A DNA stretch of 38,275 nucleotides from NCBI GenBank assembly GCA_021797825.1, contig JAJZZA010000030.1:1-38275 (forward strand), written 5' to 3'. The DNA is from Bacillota bacterium. GTDB lineage: Bacteria; Bacillota; Sulfobacillia; Sulfobacillales; Sulfobacillaceae. Shown here piece after piece: positions 7,237-15,651 of the stretch. The notes below the pieces were generated by a model. That model was given only the letters and a program-made list of their open reading frames with translations, did no database searches and was not told the DNA's origin. The number at the start of each line of letters is the position of its first letter. Within the stretch, counting starts at the first letter, position 1. Both the position numbers and the translations under genes were made by a program.

Positions 7237-8277
7237 TTAGCCTCCTCGCCCAAAGCCGCCGCCACCCAATCCGCCCCCGCCCAGTCCCGGACCGGTTGCC
7301 GCGCTGGCCGCCGGGTTGGGAATCAACACGGCTTTTCCGGCCGCAACCCCGCTCACAATTTGCGTTTGCGAGAGATTCATCAGGCCAATCTTGACGGGCA
7401 CTTCCACCGCGGCAGTGCTGGCCGTCAGCGCTCCCGCCGCGGACCCCCCGCGCCGCAACAAGCCCAAACCTCCCGGGTGACCCCCGGATTTGCGGAAACC
7501 CCCGGCGCCCCCGCTGAAGCCGGCAAATTGTTTCAGACGGGCGGACAGCTTGGAGCCGGGTTCGAGCACGAAGAACTGCCCATTTAACGTCACTAAGGCC
7601 GCCGTGGGCACATAGACCGCATTCTGCACGGTTCCGGTATTAATCACCGCCGCGAGGCTCATCCCCACCAGGATATGCGTCGGCGCGGAAATTTTCAGTG
7701 ACGCCGGATACTCGACAATCCCCGCGCTGTTGGCCGTGCCCTGCTGGCCGACCGCCGTTACCGTGGCTAAAAAGGTCTGCCCGGGCAGCGCCGGCAAGCT
7801 GACGGTGGCGGTTTGCCCGGCCGCCACTTCCCGGACGAATTGCTCGGGGATTGCGACGGAGGCATACAGCGTGGAGGTGTCCGCCACGGTCACCAGGGTT
7901 TGTCCTGCGTTGACGTAATTCCCGGCCGCCGTCGCCAGCCCGATCACCGTGCCGGCAATTGGGGAGACGACGGTTTGTCCACCGGACAGCGTCCCGATAG
8001 TTGCCCCCGCCGCAACATTTTGATTCAATTGAACCGCCAGAGTGGAAACCGTCCCCGAGGCGGGACTTTGGACGACGGCCAGGGTGCTGGGTTGCACGTT
8101 CCCGGCAACGGACACTTGACCGGTAAAGGTGCCCTCGACCGCCCGGCTGGTCAAGTAGGCGGGAACGCTGGCGGAGGTCGCGGCCACCGCGTGGGGTCGG
8201 TGCAGCAGATAGAACGCGGCGCCGCCGACAATGCCGACCCCTACCAGCCCGATCAGGGTTTTAGCCCACCATTTCAC
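7237..8277 (-). CDS. Efflux adaptor subunit (HlyD/MacA-like), operon first gene
   Basis: A 346-residue adaptor with an N-terminal membrane anchor (TLIGLVGVGIVGGAAFYLL). The lipoyl-like halves contain QSPASGTV and SPIAGTVIG, and beta-barrel segments follow. It ends in a glycine-rich tail (GGGGLGGGGFGRGG). It would serve the MacB-like permease/ATPase pair. The start is GTG with GAGGAG 8 nt upstream. The promoter region is shared with a divergent marR gene and carries a perfect dyad, so MarR repression relieved by a ligand is likely. The Gly-rich tail is low-complexity and probably exposed outside the membrane. Confidence 0.85.
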   Translation of the reverse strand: MKWWAKTLIGLVGVGIVGGAAFYLLHRPHAVAATSASVPAYLTSRAVEGTFTGQVSVAGNVQPSTLAVVQSPASGTVSTLAVQLNQNVAAGATIGTLSGGQTVVSPIAGTVIGLATAAGNYVNAGQTLVTVADTSTLYASVAIPEQFVREVAAGQTATVSLPALPGQTFLATVTAVGQQGTANSAGIVEYPASLKISAPTHILVGMSLAAVINTGTVQNAVYVPTAALVTLNGQFFVLEPGSKLSARLKQFAGFSGGAGGFRKSGGHPGGLGLLRRGGSAAGALTASTAAVEVPVKIGLMNLSQTQIVSGVAAGKAVLIPNPAASAATGPGLGGGGLGGGGFGRGG

Positions 8278-8346
8278 GGCAAAGACTCCTCTTCTTCAGG
8301 AAATTGGGGATACGCGGGAACTGCACCCAAAAGAATAGGGTATATT

Positions 8347-8366
8347 ATTTAGTTTGTAAACTAAAT
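8347..8366. promoter_or_regulatory. Probable MarR operator
   Basis: A perfect inverted repeat, ATTTAGTTT-GT-AAACTAAAT (nine-base arms, two-base centre), sits in the 120-bp gap between divergent marR and the efflux operon. The size and AT-rich arms suit a MarR dimer. On the minus strand it falls between TACAAT and TAATAT, spaced 17 nt, so a bound repressor could block the efflux promoter and probably its own. Confidence 0.75.
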
Positions 8367-8397
8367 TGTATCTGAAGAAACGAAGGGCGGACAAGAC

Positions 8398-8892
8398 ATG
8401 GACCGGGAGGAATTGGCGGTTGAACTGCAAAAGGTGATTCGGCAAATTCAGATGGGATTTCGCAGCCAACGGCCCGGGGGGCTCATCCGCCCTGGTGAAA
8501 TGCGTGCGCTATGGGTCATCGCGCATCACGGTCCGCTGGAAAAATCCGAACTGGCGGCCGCGCTAGGCATTACCAAACCACTCGTCACCTCGCTGGTGCG
8601 CCGCCTGGAGGAGTTGGCGCTGATCACCCAGACCATCCCCGAATCCGATCGGCGCCGGCGCATCCTCTTCTTGTCGGCTCGCGGCCAGGAGGCGCTGGAC
8701 GAGGTCAAAAACCTGCGCCGCGAACGGATGCGTGAAGTCTTTGCACGGCTGACCGCTGACGAACAGGACCAACTCTACGCCCTCTTGGTAAAACTGCGGG
8801 GACCGGCGGATGAGGACAGCGCGTTCGCGTCCCAACCCCCGGCACGATGCCACCCCCGCCCGCACGGCCATTTTGGTCGGCGGGGGTGCTAG
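8398..8892 (+). CDS. MarR-family transcriptional regulator
   Basis: A 164-residue winged-helix regulator. The recognition region includes LAAALGITKPLVTSLVRRL (about 57-75) and the wing reads ESDRRRRILFLSARGQEAL. It is divergent from the efflux operon and has a perfect dyad upstream of its ATG, so it very likely controls that operon and itself. Typical MarR proteins end near residue 145. Here the last 15 or so codons run through a strong GC-rich hairpin, giving an unusual tail (CHPRPHGHFGRRGC). That suggests the original stop was lost or that the terminator is embedded in the gene. Confidence 0.9.
   Translation: MDREELAVELQKVIRQIQMGFRSQRPGGLIRPGEMRALWVIAHHGPLEKSELAAALGITKPLVTSLVRRLEELALITQTIPESDRRRRILFLSARGQEALDEVKNLRRERMREVFARLTADEQDQLYALLVKLRGPADEDSAFASQPPARCHPRPHGHFGRRGC
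8851..8888. terminator. GC-rich hairpin, probable bidirectional terminator
   Basis: CACCCCCGCC (8851-8860) pairs perfectly with GGCGGGGGTG (8879-8888), and an inner GGCC/GGTC pairing tightens the loop. It lies at the end of marR, overlapping its final codons, between two genes that converge. There is no long T-run after it, so terminator strength is inferred from stem stability alone. Confidence 0.5.
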
Positions 8893-9003
8893 CTTGCCAG
8901 GGGCGCGGTCCGACCGGGCAGCCGGATACGCCATTCCGGCGCCATCGTGCCAATTACGCATCGGTCGACCCCGGGATGGCCCAGCGGTGGGTGCCGGCCT
9001 GGC

Positions 9004-9035
9004 TGACCCCTTGACGCACATCGTGACCGGGGTCA
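9004..9035 (-). terminator. Inverted repeat at the end of the ArsR-like gene
   Basis: TGACCCC (9004-9010) and GGGGTCA (9029-9035) are perfect arms that include the stop codon of the ArsR-like gene. Either a weak terminator or a protein site is possible. No T-run follows. Confidence 0.3.
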
Positions 9036-10145
9036 ATCCCACCGCAAAAACGCTGGCACGGCATCCCGTTGCAAGGTTTGCAAGTCCCCCGCCAGCTCTT
9101 CTAACGCCGGCAGGTTGGCGCGATACAGCACGTAGTGCCCCTGCGCGATGCGTTCGACCAGGCCCACCGCATGAAGCCGCCGCAAATGGCGGGAGACCGT
9201 TCCCGCGCTGAGGCGCAAGGCGTGGGCAATGGCGCCGGTGGTGCCCTGCGCACCAACCAAATGCCGAATAATGAGGAGACGGGTCGGCTCACTCAAGGCC
9301 TCCAACCTGGACTCCAAACGGGCCGGGGCGGGCACCGGCGCCGCCCAACGGCGGACGGCCTGGGACTGGTAGGTCACACTCAACCGGTTTTGCCACCCCT
9401 CTACCCAAAGATGCGGCCAGCAAAAGACACTGGGAAAGAACTCCACCACCGTGGTTGGGGTTATCACAAACTCCGAATTCCACGGAACGTGCACTTGCAG
9501 GGCATCGGTGTCCCGGTCCAGGCGCAGCCGCGGCGAAATGGCTTGCCACCAGCTCGGGGCGTCCGCAGTTTCCGCCGGCGCGGTGCGACCGGCGATATCG
9601 TTTGCCAGGTCCGCCGCCACGGCTTGCCACACCTGCTCAAATTCTTGCGTCCAAAACTCTCTGAGTAGCCATCCTAAGCGATCGCGCACCGCACCTAAAT
9701 TGTGCTCCCATTGCCGCCACCATTCCGGTTGGGTTAGCAGCGTCACATTTTCCCACTCGGAATTTCGTGCCATCCGCAGGTCAAATTCCTGCGTCCAGCG
9801 ATGTCCGCTATGCTGGTAGACGGCTCGCAAGTGGTCCGGGTTCAGTCCCATAAACCGTTCCCATTCGGCGATGAAAGGAGGACGCAACTGCTGGGGGTTC
9901 GGCAGCGGAATCATCGCCTGCAGCCACCCCAGGAAAAACGGTGCCATCTCGTCGATGCGTTCCGTGAGGGAGGTTCCCAGCCGTTGGCGAACATCCAGCG
10001 CCCACCGCAAAAACACCCCATGGTCGGTCGGCCTGGAAAACACATGGAGCGCCCAGCACACTTCGCGCAAGGGGGACAGGTAGAAATCCCTGGCCGTCGG
10101 CTTAGCTGAGGGAGCGCGCAAAGCCGTTTTCACGTGGATAATCAC
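9033..10145 (-). CDS. ArsR-like winged-helix regulator with large N-terminal domain
   Basis: About 370 residues. The C-terminal 90 residues form an ArsR/SmtB helix-turn-helix: LEALSEPTRLLIIRHLV followed by RLSAGTVSRHLRRLHAVGL and a wing ending in HYVLYRA. The N-terminal 270 residues are a long Trp-rich region, as in ArsR relatives with an extra ligand or dimer domain. No Cys-rich metal site of the SmtB type is seen, so metal sensing is unlikely. An in-frame TTG at 10172 is possible, but a GTG at 10145 has AAAGGA 9 nt upstream and is preferred. The gene follows the MFS gene on the same strand and has its own promoter. Its target is unknown. Confidence 0.75.
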   Translation of the reverse strand: MIIHVKTALRAPSAKPTARDFYLSPLREVCWALHVFSRPTDHGVFLRWALDVRQRLGTSLTERIDEMAPFFLGWLQAMIPLPNPQQLRPPFIAEWERFMGLNPDHLRAVYQHSGHRWTQEFDLRMARNSEWENVTLLTQPEWWRQWEHNLGAVRDRLGWLLREFWTQEFEQVWQAVAADLANDIAGRTAPAETADAPSWWQAISPRLRLDRDTDALQVHVPWNSEFVITPTTVVEFFPSVFCWPHLWVEGWQNRLSVTYQSQAVRRWAAPVPAPARLESRLEALSEPTRLLIIRHLVGAQGTTGAIAHALRLSAGTVSRHLRRLHAVGLVERIAQGHYVLYRANLPALEELAGDLQTLQRDAVPAFLRWD

Positions 10146-10195
10146 GCTGTGCTGTCCTTTTAACTGACTCAATTCTTCGCCGCGAACACACTCCG

Positions 10196-10224
10196 ACTAT
10201 ACAGGTTGCGCGGATCCCGGGGAA
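10196..10224 (-). promoter_or_regulatory. Putative promoter of the ArsR-like gene
   Basis: On the minus strand TTCCCC (10224-10219), a 17-nt spacer and TATAGT (10201-10196) lie about 50 bp upstream of the start codon. The -10 is good and preceded by TG; the -35 is weak. Confidence 0.45.
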
Positions 10225-10312
10225 GGTCCCCCGCCTGCGCGAAAACCCGACCAAAACCGGGCACGTAACGGTCTTGCCGGTGGCTGGGTGCGGACCGTCG
10301 GGACATCGCCGG

Positions 10313-11497
10313 TCACATCTCGCGCGGAACCGGCCAACGGGACGCGGAGCCTGGACGAAAAAACCGCCACACATAAAACATGCCGCTGCCCAAAAAGCCG
10401 GCGAGCACGACCCCGGTCATCACGGGATCGACTTCGGCCCACCCGATCAGCGGATACGACGCCGCGCTCATGGTGTCGCTGGTGGCCCGGAGAATACCGG
10501 TGGCGCGGCCGGTATCGTTGGACTTTTCCCGCTGCTGTACGGCCGCCGTCCAAACCACACTGTAGAGATTGACCATAGTTCCGATCACAGCCAAGCACAT
10601 CATCATGTTCCAGCCGCTGACGGCATCGGTGGTGCCCAGCACGGCCAGAATCCCCATGCCATAGAGTACCATAATCGACAGCTTGCCCAAAATTATCTGA
10701 GGATGGCGAAAAATGGTCCATTGCCCCATCAAGTTCCCCAGCACCAAGACGGCGTTTTCGATGCCCAACGCGGTCGCACCCAGATGATAGCGGAGAAGTT
10801 CCAACGGCAAGGCCGCGTTAGACAGAAAGGACGGGACTTGCGAGAGCCCGCCGACAACGCTCAGCGGCCAGATGGCGGAAAGACCGGGCGGGGATTGCGC
10901 CGGGTGGATCGACCGTGGCGTGCTGGTCAGGGTCTGGGGCAAGAACAGCAGCACCAGTCCCCCCAATGCCAGCGCGATCAGGCTGCCAGTCCAAAATGGC
11001 ATGCGAAACCCCTCGCGGGCCACCATCCAGCCACCGATAACGGCTCCCCCCATCCCTCCCACCGCGACGCATCCATTAAACACCGCGAGCCGGCGCACGC
11101 GATGCCCGGACGGCACGTTGTATCCCACCAGCGCCAGCATCGAGGTCCAGTAGACCCCGGCCGAGGCCCCCTGCAATAACCGCAACCCCACCATGCTCCA
11201 AGGTCCCAAAAGCAAGCCGTAGCCAAACGACACCGCCGCCAACACGCCAAAGCTGACCAGCAGACCGGTTTTGGGGCCCCGGCGATCAAACCAGTATCCC
11301 GCGAGGAGACCGGTGCCCGCCCGGCCGATCGCCCAAGTCGAATACGCGATGCCCAGCACCATCGGTCCCGCCCCGCTGTTGACGATGGCCAACGGCGTGT
11401 CGACCCCGATCATCAGCGCCACAAAGGACTGTCCTGCGGCAATGACCGCCACCACCCGCATGAGCGATACCGCGGAGCCACCCTTAAACGCTACCAA
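10313..11497 (-). CDS. MFS transporter
   Basis: A 394-residue integral membrane protein with about 12 hydrophobic segments. It has the MFS loop 2-3 motif, seen here as GYWFDRRGPKTG (about 67-78). Transport direction and substrate cannot be read from sequence. It starts 12 bp after the aminopeptidase stop and is probably the last gene of the peptide operon; export of a product or uptake of a related nutrient would both fit. The TTG at 11497 has AGGGTG upstream; an ATG at 11461 (residue 13) is an alternative start just before the first helix. Confidence 0.82.
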   Translation of the reverse strand: MVAFKGGSAVSLMRVVAVIAAGQSFVALMIGVDTPLAIVNSGAGPMVLGIAYSTWAIGRAGTGLLAGYWFDRRGPKTGLLVSFGVLAAVSFGYGLLLGPWSMVGLRLLQGASAGVYWTSMLALVGYNVPSGHRVRRLAVFNGCVAVGGMGGAVIGGWMVAREGFRMPFWTGSLIALALGGLVLLFLPQTLTSTPRSIHPAQSPPGLSAIWPLSVVGGLSQVPSFLSNAALPLELLRYHLGATALGIENAVLVLGNLMGQWTIFRHPQIILGKLSIMVLYGMGILAVLGTTDAVSGWNMMMCLAVIGTMVNLYSVVWTAAVQQREKSNDTGRATGILRATSDTMSAASYPLIGWAEVDPVMTGVVLAGFLGSGMFYVWRFFRPGSASRWPVPREM

Positions 11498-11509
11498 AAC
11501 ACCGGCACC

Positions 11510-12895
11510 CTAAGCCTGGGCATGGGTCGCGGCCCACTGTCGGCATAATTCCACCAGCATGGCAACCCCGTAGCCGGTCGCGCCGAGGCCCGTATCCGTT
11601 CCGTCAAACGCCAACCCGGCAATATCCAGGTGCGCCCACGGCACGCCTCCGGCAAAGTGGCCAATGAAGAGGCCCGCTGAAATCGTTCCCGCCGGGCGGC
11701 CGCCGCTATTTTTCAAATCGGCAATGCGGCTGTGGTTTAGGTGCGCGTATTCCACATCGTGCGGCATCTCCCATACCGGTTCTTCCATGCTGTCGCCAGC
11801 GTTGGTCACCAGACGCGCGAGGTGTCCGTCATTGGTAATCAGAGCTGCCCGGATGGCCCCCAAGGTCACCACGTTGGATCCGGTTAAGGTGGCCATATCC
11901 ACCACGCCCGCCGCCCCCTCCCGCACGGCCATCGTCACCGCATCAGCCAGCACCAAACGCCCCTCGGCATCGGTCGAGATCACCTCGACCCGCGTCTTAT
12001 CCAACATGGTCAACACATCCCCCGGGCGATATGCCTGCCCATCCGGCAGATTTTCGGCCAACGGCGCCCAGGCCATAACATTCAGCGGCCACCCCTGCTC
12101 CGCCACCACCCGCAGGGCCGCCATGACCGCGGCGGATCCGGCCATGTCGCCCTTTAGTCGGCCCAAACCCTCGCGCGGCTTCAGCGAAATTCCCCCGCTG
12201 TCAAACGTGATGCCCTTGCCGACTAAAGCCAGCCAAGGGCCGCTGCCGTTGCCCTGATAGCGGCCCGCCAGCAACACGGGCGGGCGGGCGCTGCCGGCGC
12301 CCACGGCCAGGATGCCTCCCGCCTCCATCGCCGCCAAGTCGTCCCGCGAATAGACCCGAAATTGCACGGCGGGCGGAGCTCCGGCTTGATACCGGGCAGC
12401 CAGGCGTTCGGGCGGCTTCTCGTTGGGCGGCATGTTGACCCCATCCCGGGTCCAGGATTGCGCCACCGCGATGCGGGCAAGCAGTTCCACCCGTTCCCGC
12501 TGGGGGGGATCCACCACCACGGTCACCATCGGCAGGGCCGGGTCTGGCTCCCGATAGCGATATAAGCCGTGCTCCACCCCAAAGACCACCGAGGGCCAGT
12601 GGGCGCTGTCTAAACCGCCAAGCCAAAGACCCAACCCCGAGGCGCCGAGCTTAAGCAGCGAGCGCGCCGCCTCAACATAGGCCTTGCGCCGCAATTGCCG
12701 TGCCGGCGGCGCATTGACCACCACCATCGTGTCTTCTCCATGCACCACCATAACGTGTGAGCCTTCCGGAACGTTAGCCAGGCGGGCGGGTTCGCCCCAC
12801 AATGCGCGGCTGGCGGTAGCCCAGGCCGGGTGCGGGATGATCCAGGCCTGAGGCCGCCCGGGGTCCACATGGTCGCTAATGATCCAAGTTCGCAT
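11510..12895 (-). CDS. Leucyl aminopeptidase, M17 family
   Basis: About 461 residues, cytosolic, a hexameric two-metal aminopeptidase that removes N-terminal residues from peptides. The M17 signature is intact: the metal-binding Lys and Asp in GKGITFDSGG, an Asp in KGDMAGSAAV, and the Asp/Glu pair in STDAEGRL (the family usually reads NTDAEGRL). The N-terminal macro-like domain is rather short. The ATG at 12895 has AAAGAAGG 7 nt upstream; a GTG at 12916 that overlaps the racemase stop is the other option. Its place behind an importer and TldD/E suggests it breaks down imported peptides. Confidence 0.9.
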   Translation of the reverse strand: MRTWIISDHVDPGRPQAWIIPHPAWATASRALWGEPARLANVPEGSHVMVVHGEDTMVVVNAPPARQLRRKAYVEAARSLLKLGASGLGLWLGGLDSAHWPSVVFGVEHGLYRYREPDPALPMVTVVVDPPQRERVELLARIAVAQSWTRDGVNMPPNEKPPERLAARYQAGAPPAVQFRVYSRDDLAAMEAGGILAVGAGSARPPVLLAGRYQGNGSGPWLALVGKGITFDSGGISLKPREGLGRLKGDMAGSAAVMAALRVVAEQGWPLNVMAWAPLAENLPDGQAYRPGDVLTMLDKTRVEVISTDAEGRLVLADAVTMAVREGAAGVVDMATLTGSNVVTLGAIRAALITNDGHLARLVTNAGDSMEEPVWEMPHDVEYAHLNHSRIADLKNSGGRPAGTISAGLFIGHFAGGVPWAHLDIAGLAFDGTDTGLGATGYGVAMLVELCRQWAATHAQA

Positions 12896-12912
12896 CGCCG
12901 AGCCTTCTTTCG

Positions 12913-13647
12913 TCACGATCGGATGTCGCCGTCTCCGCGCGGGGTCTCGTGCTGGCAGGCCACAATCGCCGCGCGGGCCAAAATGTCGCTGGCATCAAAG
13001 ATCGGGCTGGGCCAGGGCGGTTCAGGGGACTCGCCGCGGGGGAAAACGACCGGAGTTTCCGTGCAGGCCAGCACCAGGCCATCGGTCCCTTCCGCCCACT
13101 TCGCCCGCATGGCCGCCGTAAGCCGCCGTCCCCATTCCCCGCGATGGCCCGCCACCTTGACGCCGTCGATAATCGCCATGATTTCCCGTTGGGTCGGATC
13201 ATCGGGATAAACCGCTGCGATGCCCCGACTGGCCAACGCGCGATCATAGAGTCCCACCGCGCGCGTGGGCGTGGTGGCCACAATACCGACCCTCTCCGCT
13301 CCCCGCCGCCCGATTTCGCGGGCGACCAGATCGATCAAATTCAGCACCGGAACCGGAACACTGGCCGCAATGTCCGCATAATAGGCATGGGTGGTGCTTG
13401 AGGGGATCGCCAACACCTCGGCGCCCGCGGCCACCAGGCGCCGCGCCATCGCGGTCAATGCCGGCACCGGCGACGGGCCCCGTCCCGCCAGATGCTCTAA
13501 GCGGCTGGGAACAGTTCGGTCCGCCATCAGCACCACCGACAGATGGCCGTCATCGCTGCGGCTCGGGGTGAGTTCAATCACGCGCCGATAAAAATGCGCT
13601 CCCGCCAACGGACCCAGCCCCGCCAAGATTCCTAAGGTTTTGCTCAT
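12913..13647 (-). CDS. Asp/Glu/hydantoin racemase-like protein
   Basis: A 244-residue protein of the aspartate/glutamate racemase superfamily. It has the N-terminal LGILAGLGPLAGAHFY, a first active-site region AIPSSTTHAYY and the second cysteine region LACTETPVV. In two-cysteine members the first region reads PCNTAH; here the cysteine is serine (PSSTTH) while the second cysteine remains. This could make a one-sided racemase, as in E. coli YgeA-type enzymes with Thr in that place, or another isomerase or lyase. The ATG at 13647 matches the usual family N-terminus; GGAGG lies about 14 nt upstream, which is long. It is encoded between importer permease and aminopeptidase genes. Confidence 0.82.
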   Translation of the reverse strand: MSKTLGILAGLGPLAGAHFYRRVIELTPSRSDDGHLSVVLMADRTVPSRLEHLAGRGPSPVPALTAMARRLVAAGAEVLAIPSSTTHAYYADIAASVPVPVLNLIDLVAREIGRRGAERVGIVATTPTRAVGLYDRALASRGIAAVYPDDPTQREIMAIIDGVKVAGHRGEWGRRLTAAMRAKWAEGTDGLVLACTETPVVFPRGESPEPPWPSPIFDASDILARAAIVACQHETPRGDGDIRS

Positions 13648-13694
13648 GCCGCAGATGACAGCCTCCAAACTATGACGTGGCACCCGACCCGCAG

Positions 13695-13718
13695 GTGCGG
13701 GGCGCCAGGTCCCCGCAC
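13695..13718 (-). repeat. Intercistronic hairpin
   Basis: GTGCGGGG (13695-13702) and CCCCGCAC (13711-13718) form a perfect eight-pair stem with an eight-base loop. It lies in the 88-bp gap between the dppB-like gene and the racemase gene. No T-run follows, so it may slow polymerase or protect the upstream mRNA from decay, lowering expression of the distal genes. That role is inferred. Confidence 0.45.
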
Positions 13719-13735
13719 GCCCCGGCCGGTTTTGG

Positions 13736-14689
13736 TCATTGATATTTGATTCGGGGATCGACGACCGCGTACGCCAGGTCGGCCAATAAGTTCCCTAAAA
13801 TCGTCAAGACCCCCACCATGATCACGATACCCAGCAAAATCGGGTAATCGCGCTGTTGGGCGGCGTTCCAAAACAACAGGCCCATTCCGGGATAATCAAA
13901 GATAATCTCAATAATGAGAGCCCCACTAAACAGGCTGGGCAAAGACATCCCCACCAGCGTAATCAAAGGCAGCACCGAGTTTTTTAAGGCATGGCGGATC
14001 AGCACCGCCCCTTCACTCAATCCTTTGGCCCGCGCCGTGCGAATATAATCCTGCACCAACGTCTCCGCCATCGACGAGCGCATATAACGGCCCCATCCGG
14101 CAACCGATCCAATAACCAGCACCGAGGCGGGAAGCACCAGATGATACAGGTAGGAGCCGACGCTGGGGTGGGTCAGCAGGGGATTATAGAGTCCGCTGGC
14201 GGGAAACCATCCCAGCGTAATCGCAAATGTCGACACCATGAGCACGCCCAACCAAAACGTCGGCATCGCGTAGAGGAAAAACAAGGTGGCGGTCAAGACG
14301 TGATCCACCGGCCGATTCTGCCGGGCCGCCTGGTAAATCCCCACCGCCACCGCAATGAGGTGCGAGATGGTAATCGCCGTCACCACCAATATCAAGGTGC
14401 GCGGCAGGTTGGTGGCGATGAGGCTGGCCACGCTCTGGTGATACGAGTAGGCATAGCCTAAGTTCCCCTGCAGCAATTGCCGAAGCCAAATCAGGTATTG
14501 CAGCCAGAGCGGCTTGTTCAAACCCAGCGAGCGGTTGATTTGGGCAATCAGGGCGGGGGTGGCCTTATCGCCCAGCATCACCACCGCCGGCCCCCCCGGC
14601 ACGACATGGATTAGCAGGAAACTCACCAGCGATAACAAGAGCAAGGTGGGAACCGCCTGCAAAATGCGCGCCACCGTATACCTCATCAT
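13736..14689 (-). CDS. Peptide ABC importer permease, DppB/OppB-like
   Basis: A 317-residue permease with six hydrophobic segments. The N-terminus has the family's VARILQAVPTLLLLSLVSF and VVPGGPA. The EAA loop that contacts the ATPase reads YIRTARAKGLSEGAVLIRHA. It pairs with the DppC-like permease whose gene lies just upstream and overlaps by 4 bp (ATGATGA). Genes of this class normally sit beside two ATPases (DppD and DppF); none is present here, so an ATPase from another locus must serve it. The substrate is probably peptides, but nickel and sugar-peptide relatives look alike. Confidence 0.9.
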   Translation of the reverse strand: MMRYTVARILQAVPTLLLLSLVSFLLIHVVPGGPAVVMLGDKATPALIAQINRSLGLNKPLWLQYLIWLRQLLQGNLGYAYSYHQSVASLIATNLPRTLILVVTAITISHLIAVAVGIYQAARQNRPVDHVLTATLFFLYAMPTFWLGVLMVSTFAITLGWFPASGLYNPLLTHPSVGSYLYHLVLPASVLVIGSVAGWGRYMRSSMAETLVQDYIRTARAKGLSEGAVLIRHALKNSVLPLITLVGMSLPSLFSGALIIEIIFDYPGMGLLFWNAAQQRDYPILLGIVIMVGVLTILGNLLADLAYAVVDPRIKYQ

Positions 14690-15606
14690 AGTACGCGCCC
14701 CCCTCGCACGCTGGAATCCATGCGCGTATCGAGCGCCGCTCGAAAAGCATTGCCAATAAAGCTAATCGACAAGATGGTCCACAGCACGGCCAATCCCGGC
14801 GGATAAACCAGCCACCAGGTGTGTTGCGGCAAATACGCCATCGCATCCGCCAGCATGGCACCCCAGTTGGGAACGGGCGGCGGCAGGCCCATCCCCAGAA
14901 AACTCAGACTGGCGATCACCAGCACGGCGTCGGCCACCATGAAGGTGGCGGCCACAATCACCGTTCCCAAAACATTGGGGAACAAATGCCGGAAAATAAT
15001 GTGGCCGGCTCCTCCGCCTACCGCCAACGACGCTTCGACAAACAGACGGTGTTTGAGCGACAAGACCTCCGCCCGCACCAAGCGGCTCACCCCGTGCCAG
15101 GAGGTCAAGGCGATCAACAAGATCAACAATCCCGGACTAGGCGTCACCAACGAGTCCAGGAAAATCAGCAAAAAGAGTCCGGGAATGGAACGCAATAAGT
15201 CGACGATGCGCATCATCAAGGCATCCACCCAGCCGCCCACATATCCCGCCACCAGTCCATAAACCACACCGATGGCCATCGCCGACACCGCGGCCGCAAA
15301 TCCCACCTCTAAGGACGTCTGGCCCCCCAGCATTAAGCGGGCCAGCATGTTGCGGCCAAGATTGTTGGTGCCCAATGGAAAGCGAGCCGAGGGCGCTTGC
15401 AAAATGGCCGTGAGATGAAGGGTATAGGGATTCGCCCGATAGATGAGCGGCCCGATAAACGAAAAGCCGACCAATCCCACCAGTCCGGCGACACCCAGCC
15501 AGGCTAAAGGATGATGCCAAAAGATCCGCCGAAATCGCGAACCGAAAAGCTCCGAGGCGGGAAGCTCCGGCGGATCGGCCAGCGTGGTCTGCGAAAAAGT
15601 CATCAC
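14686..15606 (-). CDS. Peptide ABC importer permease, DppC/OppC-like
   Basis: A 306-residue permease with the DppC N-terminal helix and the LGTNNLGRNMLARLMLGG motif. The EAA loop region is AEVLSLKHRLFVEASLAVG, and the conserved LSFLGMGLPPPVPNWG segment lies near 240-256. It forms the membrane channel with the DppB-like protein. The start is GTG (15606) with GGAGG 9 nt upstream; an adjacent ATG in the next codon is equally possible. It comes 45 bp after the binding-protein gene. The order here is C then B, the reverse of the usual order. Confidence 0.9.
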   Translation of the reverse strand: MMTFSQTTLADPPELPASELFGSRFRRIFWHHPLAWLGVAGLVGLVGFSFIGPLIYRANPYTLHLTAILQAPSARFPLGTNNLGRNMLARLMLGGQTSLEVGFAAAVSAMAIGVVYGLVAGYVGGWVDALMMRIVDLLRSIPGLFLLIFLDSLVTPSPGLLILLIALTSWHGVSRLVRAEVLSLKHRLFVEASLAVGGGAGHIIFRHLFPNVLGTVIVAATFMVADAVLVIASLSFLGMGLPPPVPNWGAMLADAMAYLPQHTWWLVYPPGLAVLWTILSISFIGNAFRAALDTRMDSSVRGGRVL

Positions 15607-15651
15607 CGGCGTATGCCTCCCTTGCGCCTGGCGTCACCCACTTTTGGGCGA

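Noticed and set aside
10274-11179. Plus-strand frame of 301 codons opposite the MFS gene
   Set aside because: It is antisense to a 12-helix transporter. The product is His/Gln/Pro-rich and unrecognisable.
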